In this document: piece after piece, positions 43,442-54,100 of the stretch | Layout of the letters: every line of letters starts with the position of its first letter | How positions within the stretch are numbered: the first letter of the stretch is position 1 | Assembly: GCA_963802215.1 (NCBI GenBank) | Contig: CAWDHQ010000001.1 | Span: 1,178,001 to 1,242,000 of the forward strand | Length of the DNA stretch: 64,000 bases | Origin: SHZI01 sp963802215 | GTDB lineage: Bacteria > Pseudomonadota > Gammaproteobacteria > Steroidobacterales > GCA-2729495 | Reading direction: 5' to 3' | Notes under the pieces: generated by a model | What the model was told of the DNA's origin: nothing | Database searches by the model: none | The model's input: only the letters and a program-made list of their open reading frames with translations | Translations under genes and position numbers: made by a program

Positions 43442-45079
43442 TCAGAACCGGCCGTTCAGGTCGAGCTGCAGCACGTCGATGCCCAGCGGCGGGCCATCGA
43501 TCTCGTCGGCGGACAGGTAACGGAGCCGGGCCCAGGTATTGGTCGTGAGCCCCAGCTCGCCACCGATGATGTAGCCCTCCGCGTCGGTGCCACCGCGATG
43601 GAAGTCGGAGTCGGTGAAGGCGTCGAGGAGGGAGTCGCGCTCGGCATAGTGGTACGCAACGAAGGCCCGCCACGCCAGCGGCTGCGCGATCTCCGGATTA
43701 CCAATGCGGAATTCCAGCCGGTAGGCATCGGCCTCCTCCGCCACGAACACCCCCGTCCTGTTCAACACCTCGCCCTCGTCATAGCCAATGTTGGTGACGT
43801 AGTTCGCCACCATTTCCAGCGCGAGGTCGGGACGCAGGGTCCAGGCGGCCACCGCACTGATGTCGAGCAGGTCGTAGTCCGCCGCTAGCGCGAACAGGTT
43901 GGTGTCCGGGTCCGTGTCGTTCCGGATGTCGAAGAGCGTATTCCCCTTCTGGAGCGAGTCCGGCGCCGTGTAGTCCAGCAGGCCGTCGGTTGCCGCGTCA
44001 TTGCGCTGCCCCTCGATGTTCCGGTAGTCGTAGTACGCCGCCGCCAGGCTGAGCCGCAGTTCGGGAAGCACGTCGAATTCGTACCCCAGCTGGCTCGCGA
44101 GCAGCCACTTGTCGTCCTCGGACAGCTCGATCTCCTGGATGGGGTAGGCGCCGGCCGTGGCGAAGAAGCCGCGCGCCCGGCGCGCCTCGCCGGCAACCTT
44201 GGGATTGTTCCACGCGTACTGGAGCGTGAAGCCGTTGAAGCGTACGTCGTTGTCCCAGACCAGCTCGGTGGACTGCAGCGGATTGGGAGTACGCCCGGCC
44301 CAGAACTGGACCTGGTGACTCCTCGCGGCGGGCGAGGTGCCGAGGCGCAGGTACGCCTCCTCCAGGAGCAGCGGGAATGTCCGGTTGAAGTCGCCCAGTG
44401 CCTGGTTGCGCGTGACGGGGTTGGCCTCGTTGCCGGTGCCGAAGCGCACCGACGCCATGGCGTTCTCGGCAAGGTCGAACTGTCCGCCGAAATTCACCTT
44501 CACCTGGTAGCGGTTCTGGTCCTCGGTGGTGTTCCGGAACGCGTCGGAACCTGCCTTGCCGATGCCGCCGGCGTCGTTGACTTCCTGGAAGTCCAGGTAG
44601 GTGAACGGCTGATTGCCGTCGGCAAATGCCGTGTACTCGCCGCGCACCCGGATGTCGCCGGACCAGCGGGCATTCCGCACCCAGGACGGCATCGCGGCCG
44701 GGACGCCCCAGCCCTCCTCCGCCGCGGCCTTCTTGACGTCGGCGACGACGGCGGCCTGCACATCCTGCTTGACCTGGGCCGTGATCTCGTCCTGCACGAC
44801 CCGTGGAACGTAGGTCACGCGCACGTCACCAGGCGCCGCCGCATCGGCCGACGCCCGCGCCGCAGCTTCCGAGTTCGCCTTGGCCTGGGCATCGGCGACG
44901 AGCTTCTCGGCCGAGTCCTTGGAGATCAGGCCCTGCTTCACCATCGCGTCGAGCAGGTTTACGACGGTGTTGCGCAACACGGCCATGTCCGAGCCGGCGG
45001 CCTCCTGGGCCGCCGCGTTGAAGCTCGCAACCAGGACGAGGATTGCGGTGGAGCTTGCGAGTCTGGTTCTCAGGGTCAT
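43442..45079 (-). CDS. Putative porin of the ExbB-ExbD-TonB operon
   Basis: 545-residue outer-membrane beta-barrel with a signal peptide (TLRTRLASSTAILVLVASFNAAAQ), an N-terminal helical or coiled region (LLDAMVKQGLISKDSAEKLVADAQAKA) of about 120 residues, then the barrel starting near WSGDIRVRGEYTAFADG and ending in LQLDLNGRF (terminal Phe). It is related in layout to the porin at 30690-31940 (RNRYQVKVN-type strand, QALGDF, DSDFHRGGTDAEGY versus DSDFGGGGTDNSGH). ATG 45079 is preferred over the ORF start at 45202, which overlaps the TonB-like gene. Substrate unknown; phosphate-starvation control is inferred from the operon box. Confidence 0.87.
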   Translation of the reverse strand: MTLRTRLASSTAILVLVASFNAAAQEAAGSDMAVLRNTVVNLLDAMVKQGLISKDSAEKLVADAQAKANSEAAARASADAAAPGDVRVTYVPRVVQDEITAQVKQDVQAAVVADVKKAAAEEGWGVPAAMPSWVRNARWSGDIRVRGEYTAFADGNQPFTYLDFQEVNDAGGIGKAGSDAFRNTTEDQNRYQVKVNFGGQFDLAENAMASVRFGTGNEANPVTRNQALGDFNRTFPLLLEEAYLRLGTSPAARSHQVQFWAGRTPNPLQSTELVWDNDVRFNGFTLQYAWNNPKVAGEARRARGFFATAGAYPIQEIELSEDDKWLLASQLGYEFDVLPELRLSLAAAYYDYRNIEGQRNDAATDGLLDYTAPDSLQKGNTLFDIRNDTDPDTNLFALAADYDLLDISAVAAWTLRPDLALEMVANYVTNIGYDEGEVLNRTGVFVAEEADAYRLEFRIGNPEIAQPLAWRAFVAYHYAERDSLLDAFTDSDFHRGGTDAEGYIIGGELGLTTNTWARLRYLSADEIDGPPLGIDVLQLDLNGRF

Positions 45080-45110
45080 GTCGGATCCGGTCTGGTATTG
45101 GTTGAAGGGG

Positions 45111-45806
45111 TCAGATGCGGCTGACGATCCGGAGTCGCACGGGCTGGGGGAGTCCCGCCGGCGGCATTTCCGAAACTCGGTCCAGGGACTCCAGCGCTGC
45201 AACCAGGTCGCGGTCCAGCTCTGCGTCCCCCGTCGACGTCACCACCTTGAATTTCTGGATGCGGCCATCCGGCGCAAGCCACAGCCGCACCACAACCGAG
45301 TAGCGGTCGCGGCGGATGTCGCGGATTTCCGCCAGCCTGTCGATCAGGTCGCTCTTCAGGACCTGGCCGTACCAGCTGTACTGGTCGCTGCTGCCGGCAC
45401 CGAGCAGGTCGCGCCCGCCCTTGCGGCCCAGCAGGCCGAAGCCGTCGGCCCCGGCGACGCCCTCCGCGTCGAGGCCCAGCTGGTCGCCGGCCGGCGGCTG
45501 GTCCGCCTCCGCCACTTCGGGCTCGGGCTCCTCCGGCTCCGGCACGTCCACTTCCTCGGGCTCCGGTGGCGGTGGCGGCGGGGCTGGCGGTGGCGGCGGC
45601 GGGCGGATGATCTGCACCTGCTGGATCAGCTTCTTCGTGGGTGTGGCCGAGTCGTCCATGCCGCCGACGATCAGCCAGCCCAGACCGCCCACGAGGGTGA
45701 AGACGGCGAGCGATATGGCGACGATGGGCAGATAGCCGCGCCAGCGGCTCGCTGTCCTGCCGGTGCTCTTCGGCCTTGCCTGATCCTTCTGCCCGGGGCC
45801 GGCCAT
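45111..45806 (-). CDS. TonB-like energy transducer
   Basis: 231 residues: one transmembrane helix (YLPIVAISLAVFTLVGGLGWLIV, about residues 25-47), a Pro-rich stretch (IIRPPPPPPAPPPPPPEPEE), an acidic E-P repeat region (VPEPEEPEPEVAEADQ) and a C-terminal TonB/TolA-like domain (WYGQVLKSDLIDRLAEIRDIRR, VVVRLWLAPDGRIQKFKVV, LDRDLVAALESLDRVSEMP). It lies between exbD-like and porin genes, six and 31 bp away. No TonB-dependent receptor plug is seen nearby, so its outer-membrane client is unclear. Confidence 0.88.
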   Translation of the reverse strand: MAGPGQKDQARPKSTGRTASRWRGYLPIVAISLAVFTLVGGLGWLIVGGMDDSATPTKKLIQQVQIIRPPPPPPAPPPPPPEPEEVDVPEPEEPEPEVAEADQPPAGDQLGLDAEGVAGADGFGLLGRKGGRDLLGAGSSDQYSWYGQVLKSDLIDRLAEIRDIRRDRYSVVVRLWLAPDGRIQKFKVVTSTGDAELDRDLVAALESLDRVSEMPPAGLPQPVRLRIVSRI

Positions 45807-45812
45807 GACCGA

Positions 45813-46220
45813 TTACTTGACGACCCGTTGGGTCACCAGGCCCAGCTGGGTGATCTCGAGGCGCCCGAGCAAGTCGAGGACGTCCACCACCCGCTGGTAC
45901 GGAATCGTGGAATCGGCTTTCACTATCACCGGGAGGTCGGGATCGGCGGCCCGGTACTGGCGCAGCAGGCTCTCCAGCTCGGTGAGGCTCACCGGGTAGG
46001 TGTCGAGGTATATGGTGCCGTCCGCGGTGATGGACACGGCCTTGGTCTTGGGCTCGGCGAGGCTTGGCGCGGCACTGGCCTTCGGGAGGTCCACCTTGAT
46101 GCCCTGCACGGTCGCCGTCGTGAGGATGATGAAGATCACCAGCAGCACGTAGGCAAGGTCGAGCATCGGGACGACGTTCACTTCGTCGTAGAGTTCGCCT
46201 TCTTCCTGGATCTCGGCCAT
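45813..46220 (-). CDS. ExbD/TolR-family biopolymer transport protein
   Basis: 135 residues with a short cytosolic N-terminus, one transmembrane helix carrying the conserved Asp (VVPMLDLAYVLLVIFIIL) and a periplasmic domain (ITADGTIYLDTYPVSLTELESLLRQ). It provides the proton path with the ExbB-like partner encoded 10 bp upstream. ATG 46220 (MAEIQEEGELYDEVNVVP) is the start. Confidence 0.93.
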   Translation of the reverse strand: MAEIQEEGELYDEVNVVPMLDLAYVLLVIFIILTTATVQGIKVDLPKASAAPSLAEPKTKAVSITADGTIYLDTYPVSLTELESLLRQYRAADPDLPVIVKADSTIPYQRVVDVLDLLGRLEITQLGLVTQRVVK

Positions 46221-46230
46221 CGTGCTGCTC

Positions 46231-48033
46231 TCAGCTGTAACGTTCGGCAAGCTTGGTGACGAACTCGTCGACGAACACGCGGTTGTCGGCCACCACTTCC
46301 TTGATCTGGGACGCAAGCCAGTTGTAGCCAAACAGCGCCGGAATCGCGACGGCCAGGCCGGCTACCGTGGCGGCGAGCGCGGCGGCGATGCCCGGAGCGA
46401 TGGCGTTCACGTTCACGTCACCTGTGGCGGCGATTGCTGCGAAGGTGATCATCACGCCGACCACGGTGCCCAGTAGTCCGAGGAAGGGACCGCCGGCGAT
46501 CGCGAGCGTGAGCAGGACCATCTGGCTGTTCAGCCGCTGGGTCTCGCGCACATTGGTGGCATCGATCGTGGCGCGGATGGCATCCAGTGCCTGGATGCTC
46601 AGGCTTTCCGCGCGGGCCGCGCCGGCGCTGCTGGCGAAACGCAGCTGCACCTGCTGGATGCCGGCATGATAGAGGTGATAGATCGTGGAGCTCTGGTAGT
46701 GATCGTGGGAGCCGGACAGCGCCTGGAGGACGTTGTGCTCCTCGGCCGCCGGATCCTCGTCGGCGTCCAGGCTCGCCAGGTTCGTGGCCCCGACCCGCCG
46801 GAAGTCGGCCAGAAACGCCAGGTTGTCCTTCTTCACCCGGCGCAAAGTCAGGATCTTCGTGATCATGATGATCCAGCTGGCGATGAACATCAGTACCAGG
46901 ATGGCGATGACGATCCAGCCGTCCAGCGTCACGTTGTTCAGTGTGATCAGGAAATAGGACGGCTCGGCGCCGGATTCCTTCGCGGTGTCCTCGCCGTAAC
47001 GGACGAGCTTGTCCTCCGGACCCTGGTTGGCGAACTGGGCCTTGATCCAGTCGGCGGAACGGGCCGTGTTGGCAATCGTCAGTTCGTCGACCTGGCCGGT
47101 GAAGAAGCTGCCGCCGGCCGCGCTGGCACCGACCGTCAGCGTGCCACCGGTCTCGGCGAACTGGGAATCGATGCCGGACACCTCGCGCCCGTCCAGGAAC
47201 AGTGCGACGCGGTTCGTGCTGATCACCACGGTGACGAGGCCCCAGCTGCCCGGCAGCAGCGAGGCCGACCGCTCGGTCTCCACGGCCGCGACCCCGTCAT
47301 TCACGCGGACGTAGGGCGCGAGGCCGTCGATGCCGATGCGCACGTAGGGTCCCGCCGGGTCGGCAAGCTCCACCAGCACCGCATCGGCCTGGGGCGACTC
47401 CGGAATGTTGACCCAGGCGGAAACGGTGAGCCCCCGGTCCGGCAGCAGGCGGACCGTGGACGACCCGGCCAGCTGGATGCTCTCGGCGCCATTGAAGCGC
47501 ACGCCGGCGCCGATAACGGATCCCGTATTGGCCACGGCGGTGGCAGTGGTGGGCAGGTTTGCGTAGCTCGTGGCGTCCTGGACAGGCAGGCCTCCAAAGT
47601 GCCACGCGAGGACCTGGTTGACGTCGAAGGTTGCCCCGGAATCCGAGGCCGCCGGGGCTGCCGGATTGCCGTAGTACATGTAGATCGTGTCGCTGGTCCC
47701 GGGTGCGAGCAACGGCACCTTCACCCAGATGAAGGCCATGCCCCCCGTCGCATCCCAGGACTCGATGTGGAACGCGAGCGGCGTCTTGTCATCGCCCGCG
47801 ATGAAGCGGATGTCGGCCCCGTCCGGCTGGGCATCGGCGAAGTAGCCGAAGTTGCCCACGTGAAGGCGGATCAGGACGGCCGTCTCCTCGAGGCTGGCGC
47901 CCGTGGCTGCGCCGGCAGCGGTGGCATCGAGGGTCAGTGGCTTGCGGAACGCCCAGTTGTCATCCCACCAGGCCAGGGCGGCTTGGGGCAGGAGCAGCGC
48001 AAGTACGAGTGCGGGGAAAATGCGGCGGATCAA
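46231..48033 (-). CDS. Fusion of DUF2341/LamG-like domains with a TolQ/ExbB proton channel
   Basis: 600 residues. A signal peptide (IRRIFPALVLALLLPQAALA) precedes a DUF2341 domain (WWDDNWAFRKPLTLDA ... MYYGNP), then a LamG/concanavalin-like beta sandwich (residues about 170-350: GLTVSAWVNIPE, VRIGIDG, FTGQVDELTIANTARS), and finally a TolQ/ExbB membrane domain with three helices (WIVIAILVLMFIASWIIMITK; LLTLAIAGGPFLGLLGTVVGVMITF; IAAALAATVAGLAVAIPALFGYNW). The start TTG 48033 follows GGAG by seven bases; TTG 48057 is an alternative. Thus an extracytoplasmic carbohydrate- or protein-binding domain is tethered to a proton-driven motor. First gene of a five-gene operon, with a strong candidate Pho box 63 bp upstream. 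Confidence 0.9.
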   Translation of the reverse strand: MIRRIFPALVLALLLPQAALAWWDDNWAFRKPLTLDATAAGAATGASLEETAVLIRLHVGNFGYFADAQPDGADIRFIAGDDKTPLAFHIESWDATGGMAFIWVKVPLLAPGTSDTIYMYYGNPAAPAASDSGATFDVNQVLAWHFGGLPVQDATSYANLPTTATAVANTGSVIGAGVRFNGAESIQLAGSSTVRLLPDRGLTVSAWVNIPESPQADAVLVELADPAGPYVRIGIDGLAPYVRVNDGVAAVETERSASLLPGSWGLVTVVISTNRVALFLDGREVSGIDSQFAETGGTLTVGASAAGGSFFTGQVDELTIANTARSADWIKAQFANQGPEDKLVRYGEDTAKESGAEPSYFLITLNNVTLDGWIVIAILVLMFIASWIIMITKILTLRRVKKDNLAFLADFRRVGATNLASLDADEDPAAEEHNVLQALSGSHDHYQSSTIYHLYHAGIQQVQLRFASSAGAARAESLSIQALDAIRATIDATNVRETQRLNSQMVLLTLAIAGGPFLGLLGTVVGVMITFAAIAATGDVNVNAIAPGIAAALAATVAGLAVAIPALFGYNWLASQIKEVVADNRVFVDEFVTKLAERYS

Positions 48034-48096
48034 GTTGCTGCTCCGGGGTGGTCGCAAATGGGGTGGTTCATTCCAGCGGCACAGTAGGAACGTTGC

Positions 48097-48125
48097 GTGA
48101 CAGGAACGTTACGATCCTGTGACGA
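48097..48125 (-). promoter_or_regulatory. Candidate Pho box upstream of the ExbB operon
   Basis: Minus-strand half-sites TCGTCAC, TCGTAAC and CTGTCAC at exact 11-bp steps. CTGTCAC is an exact match to the reference half-site. It lies between the end of the haemagglutinin gene and the channel gene and gives this operon its own promoter. Confidence 0.72.
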
Positions 48126-48150
48126 ACCCCACGGCGGTCTGCGCCGCAAA

Positions 48151-51100
48151 CTATTGGCCGCGCCGGCGGCGCTCGTCCTCGTCGTCGTCACCGTCGCCGA
48201 AGCCCTCGATGAAGACCTCGAGCCAGCCAAGGGCCTCGTCGGCGAGTGACGCGTTGGGGTCACCCGCGGCGTCCGCCACGGCAGCCGACTCGGCGGCGCT
48301 CGCCACGCTCGAGCTCAGGCTAGACACGCCCGTGAGCCCGGCCGCCGCACCAGAATCGGTGGGTACGCCGGCGGAGATTCCGCCCACCTGGATGTTGTCG
48401 AGGCCCACGACCTGGGGCGCGGCGATATTCAGATTGCCGGCCGCGCCGATGCCGGCGTCGCCGGCGTTGACCACGCCGGTCGGCGCGACGAGGTCCACGT
48501 CGCCCGGCTCGATGTCCTCGCTGGTGAGGATCCCGCGGATGCCGCTGCCGGCGATGGCGTCGGAGAATTCCACGGTGACCTGGCCGTTCGCGTCCACGCG
48601 GATCACCGGCGGGGGCGCCGAGATCGCCGACTTGGAGCCGCGGCCGGCGTCGATGTCGCCGTTGCTGGACCAGATCAGGATGTCGCCGCCCGCCAGGGTG
48701 AAGATCCGCGACTGGTTCACCAGCACGTCGCCATCCGAGAAGATCTGTACCCGCCCGGTCGACTGGGCCACGATGCCGAGGTCGGAGGGCTGCTTGGTCA
48801 CGGGCAGGTTGGCGGGGGGCTGGGCGAGTCCGACGTTCAGCAGCCCGCCGGGGGCCAGCAGGCTGATGTCGCCGCCGTCCAGCGTGTACAGGCGGCTGAA
48901 CAGCAGGCTGAGGTCGCCGGCAAAAGCCTCCTCCTCCGGGAAGAGCGTCCCGACGGCGGCCTGGCCCCGGTCGAAGCCAAAATCGCCCCGGGGCAGGTTG
49001 GCCAGCCGTCCGGAATCCCGCAGCTCCCGGAAGAAGAACTCCTGGATCAGCGGCCGCTGCTCGTCCGTACCGAGGAGCTGGTAGTCCGCCACTGCGGTCG
49101 TCGCGGTGAGGTCCGTGCGCCCCGTGACCGTGCTGGTCCAGGCCACCAGCGAGTCCACCAGGTCAAGGAAGCTCGTGAAGGTGATCTGCTGGTCGGGATC
49201 GAGTGTGTCCAGCCAGACCTGCTGGTCATCCTGGTCGAGGCCCGCGTAGGCCCCCCAGACGTTGTCGGGCGTCAGGTCCGTGCGCCCGGTGACCCCCGCG
49301 ACGTATTCGATGAGGCTTATCCCGCCCTCGGGTCCCGCCAGGTAGCGATCAAACTCGTCGCTGTACTGCGCGTCCCAGTACTTCGCGTTGAAGCCGGCGT
49401 AGTCCGGCGTCCCGCCGATACCGGTCCAGAGGTCGAGCGCGGCGCCACCGTCGGGCAGCTGCGCGTTCGCCGTGTTGCCGAACGTGGTGATGCCGCGGGA
49501 GAAGCCGAGGCTCACGTTACGCCCGGCGAGCACCTGCAACCGACCGGGACCGCTGAGCTCGATACGGTTGCCCGACGAGTTCGCGGGATTGTCCCGGGCA
49601 TTGAGATCGACGTCCCGGCCGGCCTGGATCAGGCTGATCTGGTCCGCCCCGGTGTTCTGTCCCGTCAGCGACAAGTCGCGGATGTCGCCACCGGCGATGG
49701 CCCGGAAGTGCTTGGCGAACTGCCAGGCACCGCCGAGGATGTCGCCGTCGGCGGCTATGAGCAGGGCCGGCTCCTCGTCCCCGACGTGAATTGCATCCCT
49801 CGAAGGCAAAATCACATTGGCGACAAGATCCCCCGTGTTTCCCGGGCGTTCCGCCGTCGGCAGCTGGGCCGGGTCCACGTCCGACATGATGAACGGCACA
49901 CTTCGGTCCGCACCGATGATCGACCCGCGGGCAATGATCTCGGCCTGTCCGCGGGGTGATGGGAGCAGGCTCAGTGCCTGCGGAAGCTCGATGTCACCAC
50001 TCACAGCCCATGCCCGGAGGATCGGCGCAGCAATACCGAACGCGGTTATGGAGGACACATCGGAACCGCTTTCTGCGTCACCCGCGATGTTTACGGAGAA
50101 GGCATCGAAGTCGTTAAGGAGTCGCAGTCGACCGCCCACTGACGTCAGGTTCAGTGCGTCATCAGGCAAATACGTGTAGAAATAGGGCGGAGTGGTCCCG
50201 CGTGCTGGCATCACGGTGGGATTGACGATGAGCCCGATGTCGAGGTCCTGGCGCGCGTTCACCGCCATGGTGCCGGCACCGCTCGCGATGGTGACGCCGA
50301 GTTCCTGGGAAAGATCCGCTGTAGTGCCCAGGCCGACGGTCCGACCGGCCGACAGCGTCCCATTGCCCTCCCAGACAGAGTACGTCCCGCCCAGCACGTC
50401 CCGTCCGGCCACGACATCCAGGCTGCCGCCGCCCCAGGTGTCGAAGGTACCCGGAGCTTCCGGCAGCTCACCGCTCGTGGTGGCAACGGTCGCGGACAGG
50501 TTGAGCACGTCCCGTCCGGCCGTCACGTCCACGGCTCCGCCCGCCAGCGCTGCTACTCCCTGCTGGAACTTGCCGTAGTTGATCGCCCACTGCGCACGGC
50601 CACTGGAAGTCCGGCCGCGCACGGTCCAGCCGTTCAGGACCTGGGTCGGCAGCACGGCGCTGACATCCCGTCCGGCCGCGAGGCTGATGTCGCCGCCGTC
50701 ACGGGACCAGTTCGCCCGGGCCGTCCCGAGATTGATGGCCTGGCGCGCGGCAACGCCCGCGGTGTAGATCGCGGCCGTCGAACCGCCGAGGATCAGGTCC
50801 CGCGCCGCCGCGAGCCGGATATCGCCGGTGCCCGTGCGGATGAACAGCCCGTCGGCGATATCGAGCGAGCCGGTCTCCGGCGCATCGAGCAGGCGGCCGC
50901 GCACGCCGCCGTTCAGGACGCTGGCCGGGTCGGCGCCCGCCGCCAGGTCGAAGGACCAGGAGTCGCCGGCGAGCTGGCCGAGGACGATCCCGGTCTGGCT
51001 GAAGCCGTCGGACAGGTTGCCCTGGAGGCTCAGGTTGCCCGGTGCGCGCAGGGTCAGGTAGCCAGGCTGGTCTTCCCAGCGCCACGTCGCCAGGTCCCAG

Positions 51101-54100
51101 TCCTCGGCCACGGTCAGGTCGTTGTCGGCCACGACCTCGAGCGCGGGGCGGATCAGCGTGTCCGGACCGAGGCCGAGCCGGCTCCGGATGTTGGAGGGCG
51201 CCACCGCCATGAACGCATCGAGCAGCGAGCGCAGGGCCTCGGTGACGACACCGTCCAGGATCTCGACCGGATCAGAGCGCAGTGCCGGCGCCAGTATCGT
51301 CCGGACCGCGCCCTCGACGGAGGCGCTGAACTCCGCGATGCGGAGGTCATCGGCCGTCGCACCGGCCCTGACGAGCAGTTCGCCGCCTGCTTCACCGTCG
51401 TAGCCATCCAGCCGGATGCGGCTTCCGGACTGGAGGCTCACGTTGCCGTCGCTGCTGTTGACCGTCACCTGGCCGGCACCCGCGCCCGCGGCCGCAGCGC
51501 GTGCATCGATCTCAGCGCCGCCCGCCAGGATAAGGTCGCCGCGGGAAGCCAGCAGCACGGTGCCGCCGCCCGCCGCCTGCGCATCGATCCGGCCGGCAAC
51601 CGTGAGGTTGCCGCCACTCGCCGCGAGCGTGACCTTTTCAGCCTGGACCGTCTCGCCCGCATCGACCGTCAGGTCGCCCGAGAGCGTCTCGACGGAGCGT
51701 TTGGAGTGGAAGCCGCCGGCATTCAGCTCCTGGTTTAGTACTGCGAAGCCGTCGAGCGAACCGGCGGTCAGCACGAAGCTGCCGCTGCTCGCCGCGGCCG
51801 GCCCGGTCCCGGCCAGGTCGCCGGCCAGGCTGACGACGCCGCCGCCAAGAATGCCGAGGGAGCCGGCGCCTGCCGAGCCATTGCCGGACGAAACGTCCAC
51901 CCGGGAACCGGCGAGGAAGTTCACGCCGCCACTGCGGCCCACCACTTCGACTGCGCCCCCGGCCACGTCGACCACCGCTCCGGCCAGGTTCAGCCGCCGG
52001 CCGGCGACATCGATCGAGCCGTTCGCGCCCAGCTGCACGCTGTCATCCGCTGCCAGCCGCACGCGGCCCGCCGGGTAGACGAGCCGGGTGTCGGCGTCGA
52101 TGCTCCCGGCGCTGATGTCCAGCGCGGCGCCGACGGGGGCGGCGACGACTGCCGGGGCGGTTGCCGCCGGCGTCGCCAGCCGCACCGCGCGGCCGGCCGC
52201 CACGATCTGAAGCTCCGAACCCGCCGCGCCACTGAGTGACGGCGTCGTCAGGGCGAGATCGGCGCCAGACCGGAGCCGGGCCTCGCCGGTCGTGGTAATG
52301 CCGCCGGCAGCGTTCACGCCGGCCGCGGCGAAGCCGTCCAGGGCCACGTCCCCGCCGCCAAAGACGAAGCTCCCGGCGTTGAAGGTGAGGGTCCCGGCCC
52401 CGGTTCCCGGATCGCCCGCGAGAACGGAACCGGAATTCTGCAGCGTCAGCGCGGCCGCGGAGAATGTGGCGCTCTCGCCCGCGGTCCGGATGACGGGCGT
52501 GTCCAGCGTGAGCTCATCCGGCTGGACGGCGCCACCACCGAGGCTGACCGTGCCGGCCACGCGCAACTCGTCCCTCGCCCGCAATTCCACCCGCGACGCG
52601 GCGCCCAGCGCCGCCAGCGCCGTGTCGTTCAGGGCCAGGCCGTCGGCAACGCCAGCCTGGTCCGCGCCGAGGACGATGAGCCGGGAGCCGAGCGCGAGCG
52701 CGGCGCCGGAACCCAGCTCGTAGCCGCCGAACGATCGCGCCGTGCCGCCGGCGTCCACGGTCACCGAGCCGTTGGCGCCCAGCACCGCGCCGGCGCCGAT
52801 GGACACGTCACCGGCAGCGGTTGCGCCCGCCGCGCGCCCGAGTTCCACGGGGCCGTTGCGCGAGACCCGGACCAGGGCGCTGCCGCCCGAGCCGGTGAGG
52901 AGCAGCGGGCCGCCGTTGCCGTCCACGGCCTCGCCGGTGCTCCGCAGGCTGGCGTTGTCACCGATGATCACCCGGTCCCGGGCGACGAGCAGGAACTCGC
53001 TGCCCGCCAGCTCCAGGCCGCTGGCTATCTCCACCGTGCCGGCCGCCGGGGCGATCTCCGTGCGGTCCGCCAGCACGGTGCGCGTGCCACCGAGGAGGAC
53101 ACTGTCGGCGGCGATGCGGTTCAGCACGCTGGCGGCGACTTCCACGACATCCTCTGCGATGCCGCTCACGGTCCCGACGATCCGCAGGCTTGCCGCGCTG
53201 AGGTCCAGGCGCCCGCCACGGCCGTCGTCCTCCGGCTTCGCCGGGTCGCCCTGGTCGGCATCGAGCCGCAGCGTGCCGCCCAGGTCCAGCGTGTCGCCGA
53301 CCAGCAGCTGGAGGGTGCCGGCATCGCGGGCGACCGGCGGCGCCGGCTGGTCCAGCGCGGCCGCCTTGTCACTGAAGAAGGTGTTGCCGTAGCTGTCCCG
53401 GTACTCGGCGAGCTGCCGGGCGTAGCTGCCGGGCCGGATGGCGAAACCGGTGGTCCGGCTGTCGGCGATGCCGGTGCCGGCGATGGTGCGCACGCCCGCC
53501 ACGACCGGCGTGCCGTCCGGCAGGCCGGCCACCTGGTTCGGGCCCAGGTCCTGCACGTCCGGCACGACCTCGACGAGGACGGCGCCGGGCAACAGCGCAT
53601 AGCGTGCCGGCAGCAGCGCGTACTCGCCGGCCTCCAGCAGCCCCGGGACTCCGGCCAGGCGTACGCTGTCGCCGGGCCGCAGGCCGGAGCCCTGGTATTC
53701 CTGGGTGTCCCAGGCGGCGAACGAACTGCCGCCGGGAATCACGGCGTAGAGATTCGGGTTGACGCCCGGGGCGAGTGCGTCCACGGATCCGCCGGGACCG
53801 GGCAGGAACTCGTAAGCATAGAGGTCGCCGCCGCCGGACAGGTCCACGACCGCGCCATCCGCCACGCTGATCGCCTCACCCTCGAGGCGCACGCGCTTCT
53901 CCGGTGGCGTCGGGATGTCGGGCGTGATGCCGGGCACGGACTCGTAGGTCCAGCTGGTGCCGCCGGTGACCCGCCCGAAGGGCAGCAGCTGGCCGTCCGC
54001 GGACACTGACGTGAGGCTGCCGGCCGCGAGGGTGAGGCTGTCCCGGGCGATGAACTCGACCTGCCCCAGCGGCGCGCGGACGGCGCCAGCCTGGACGATC

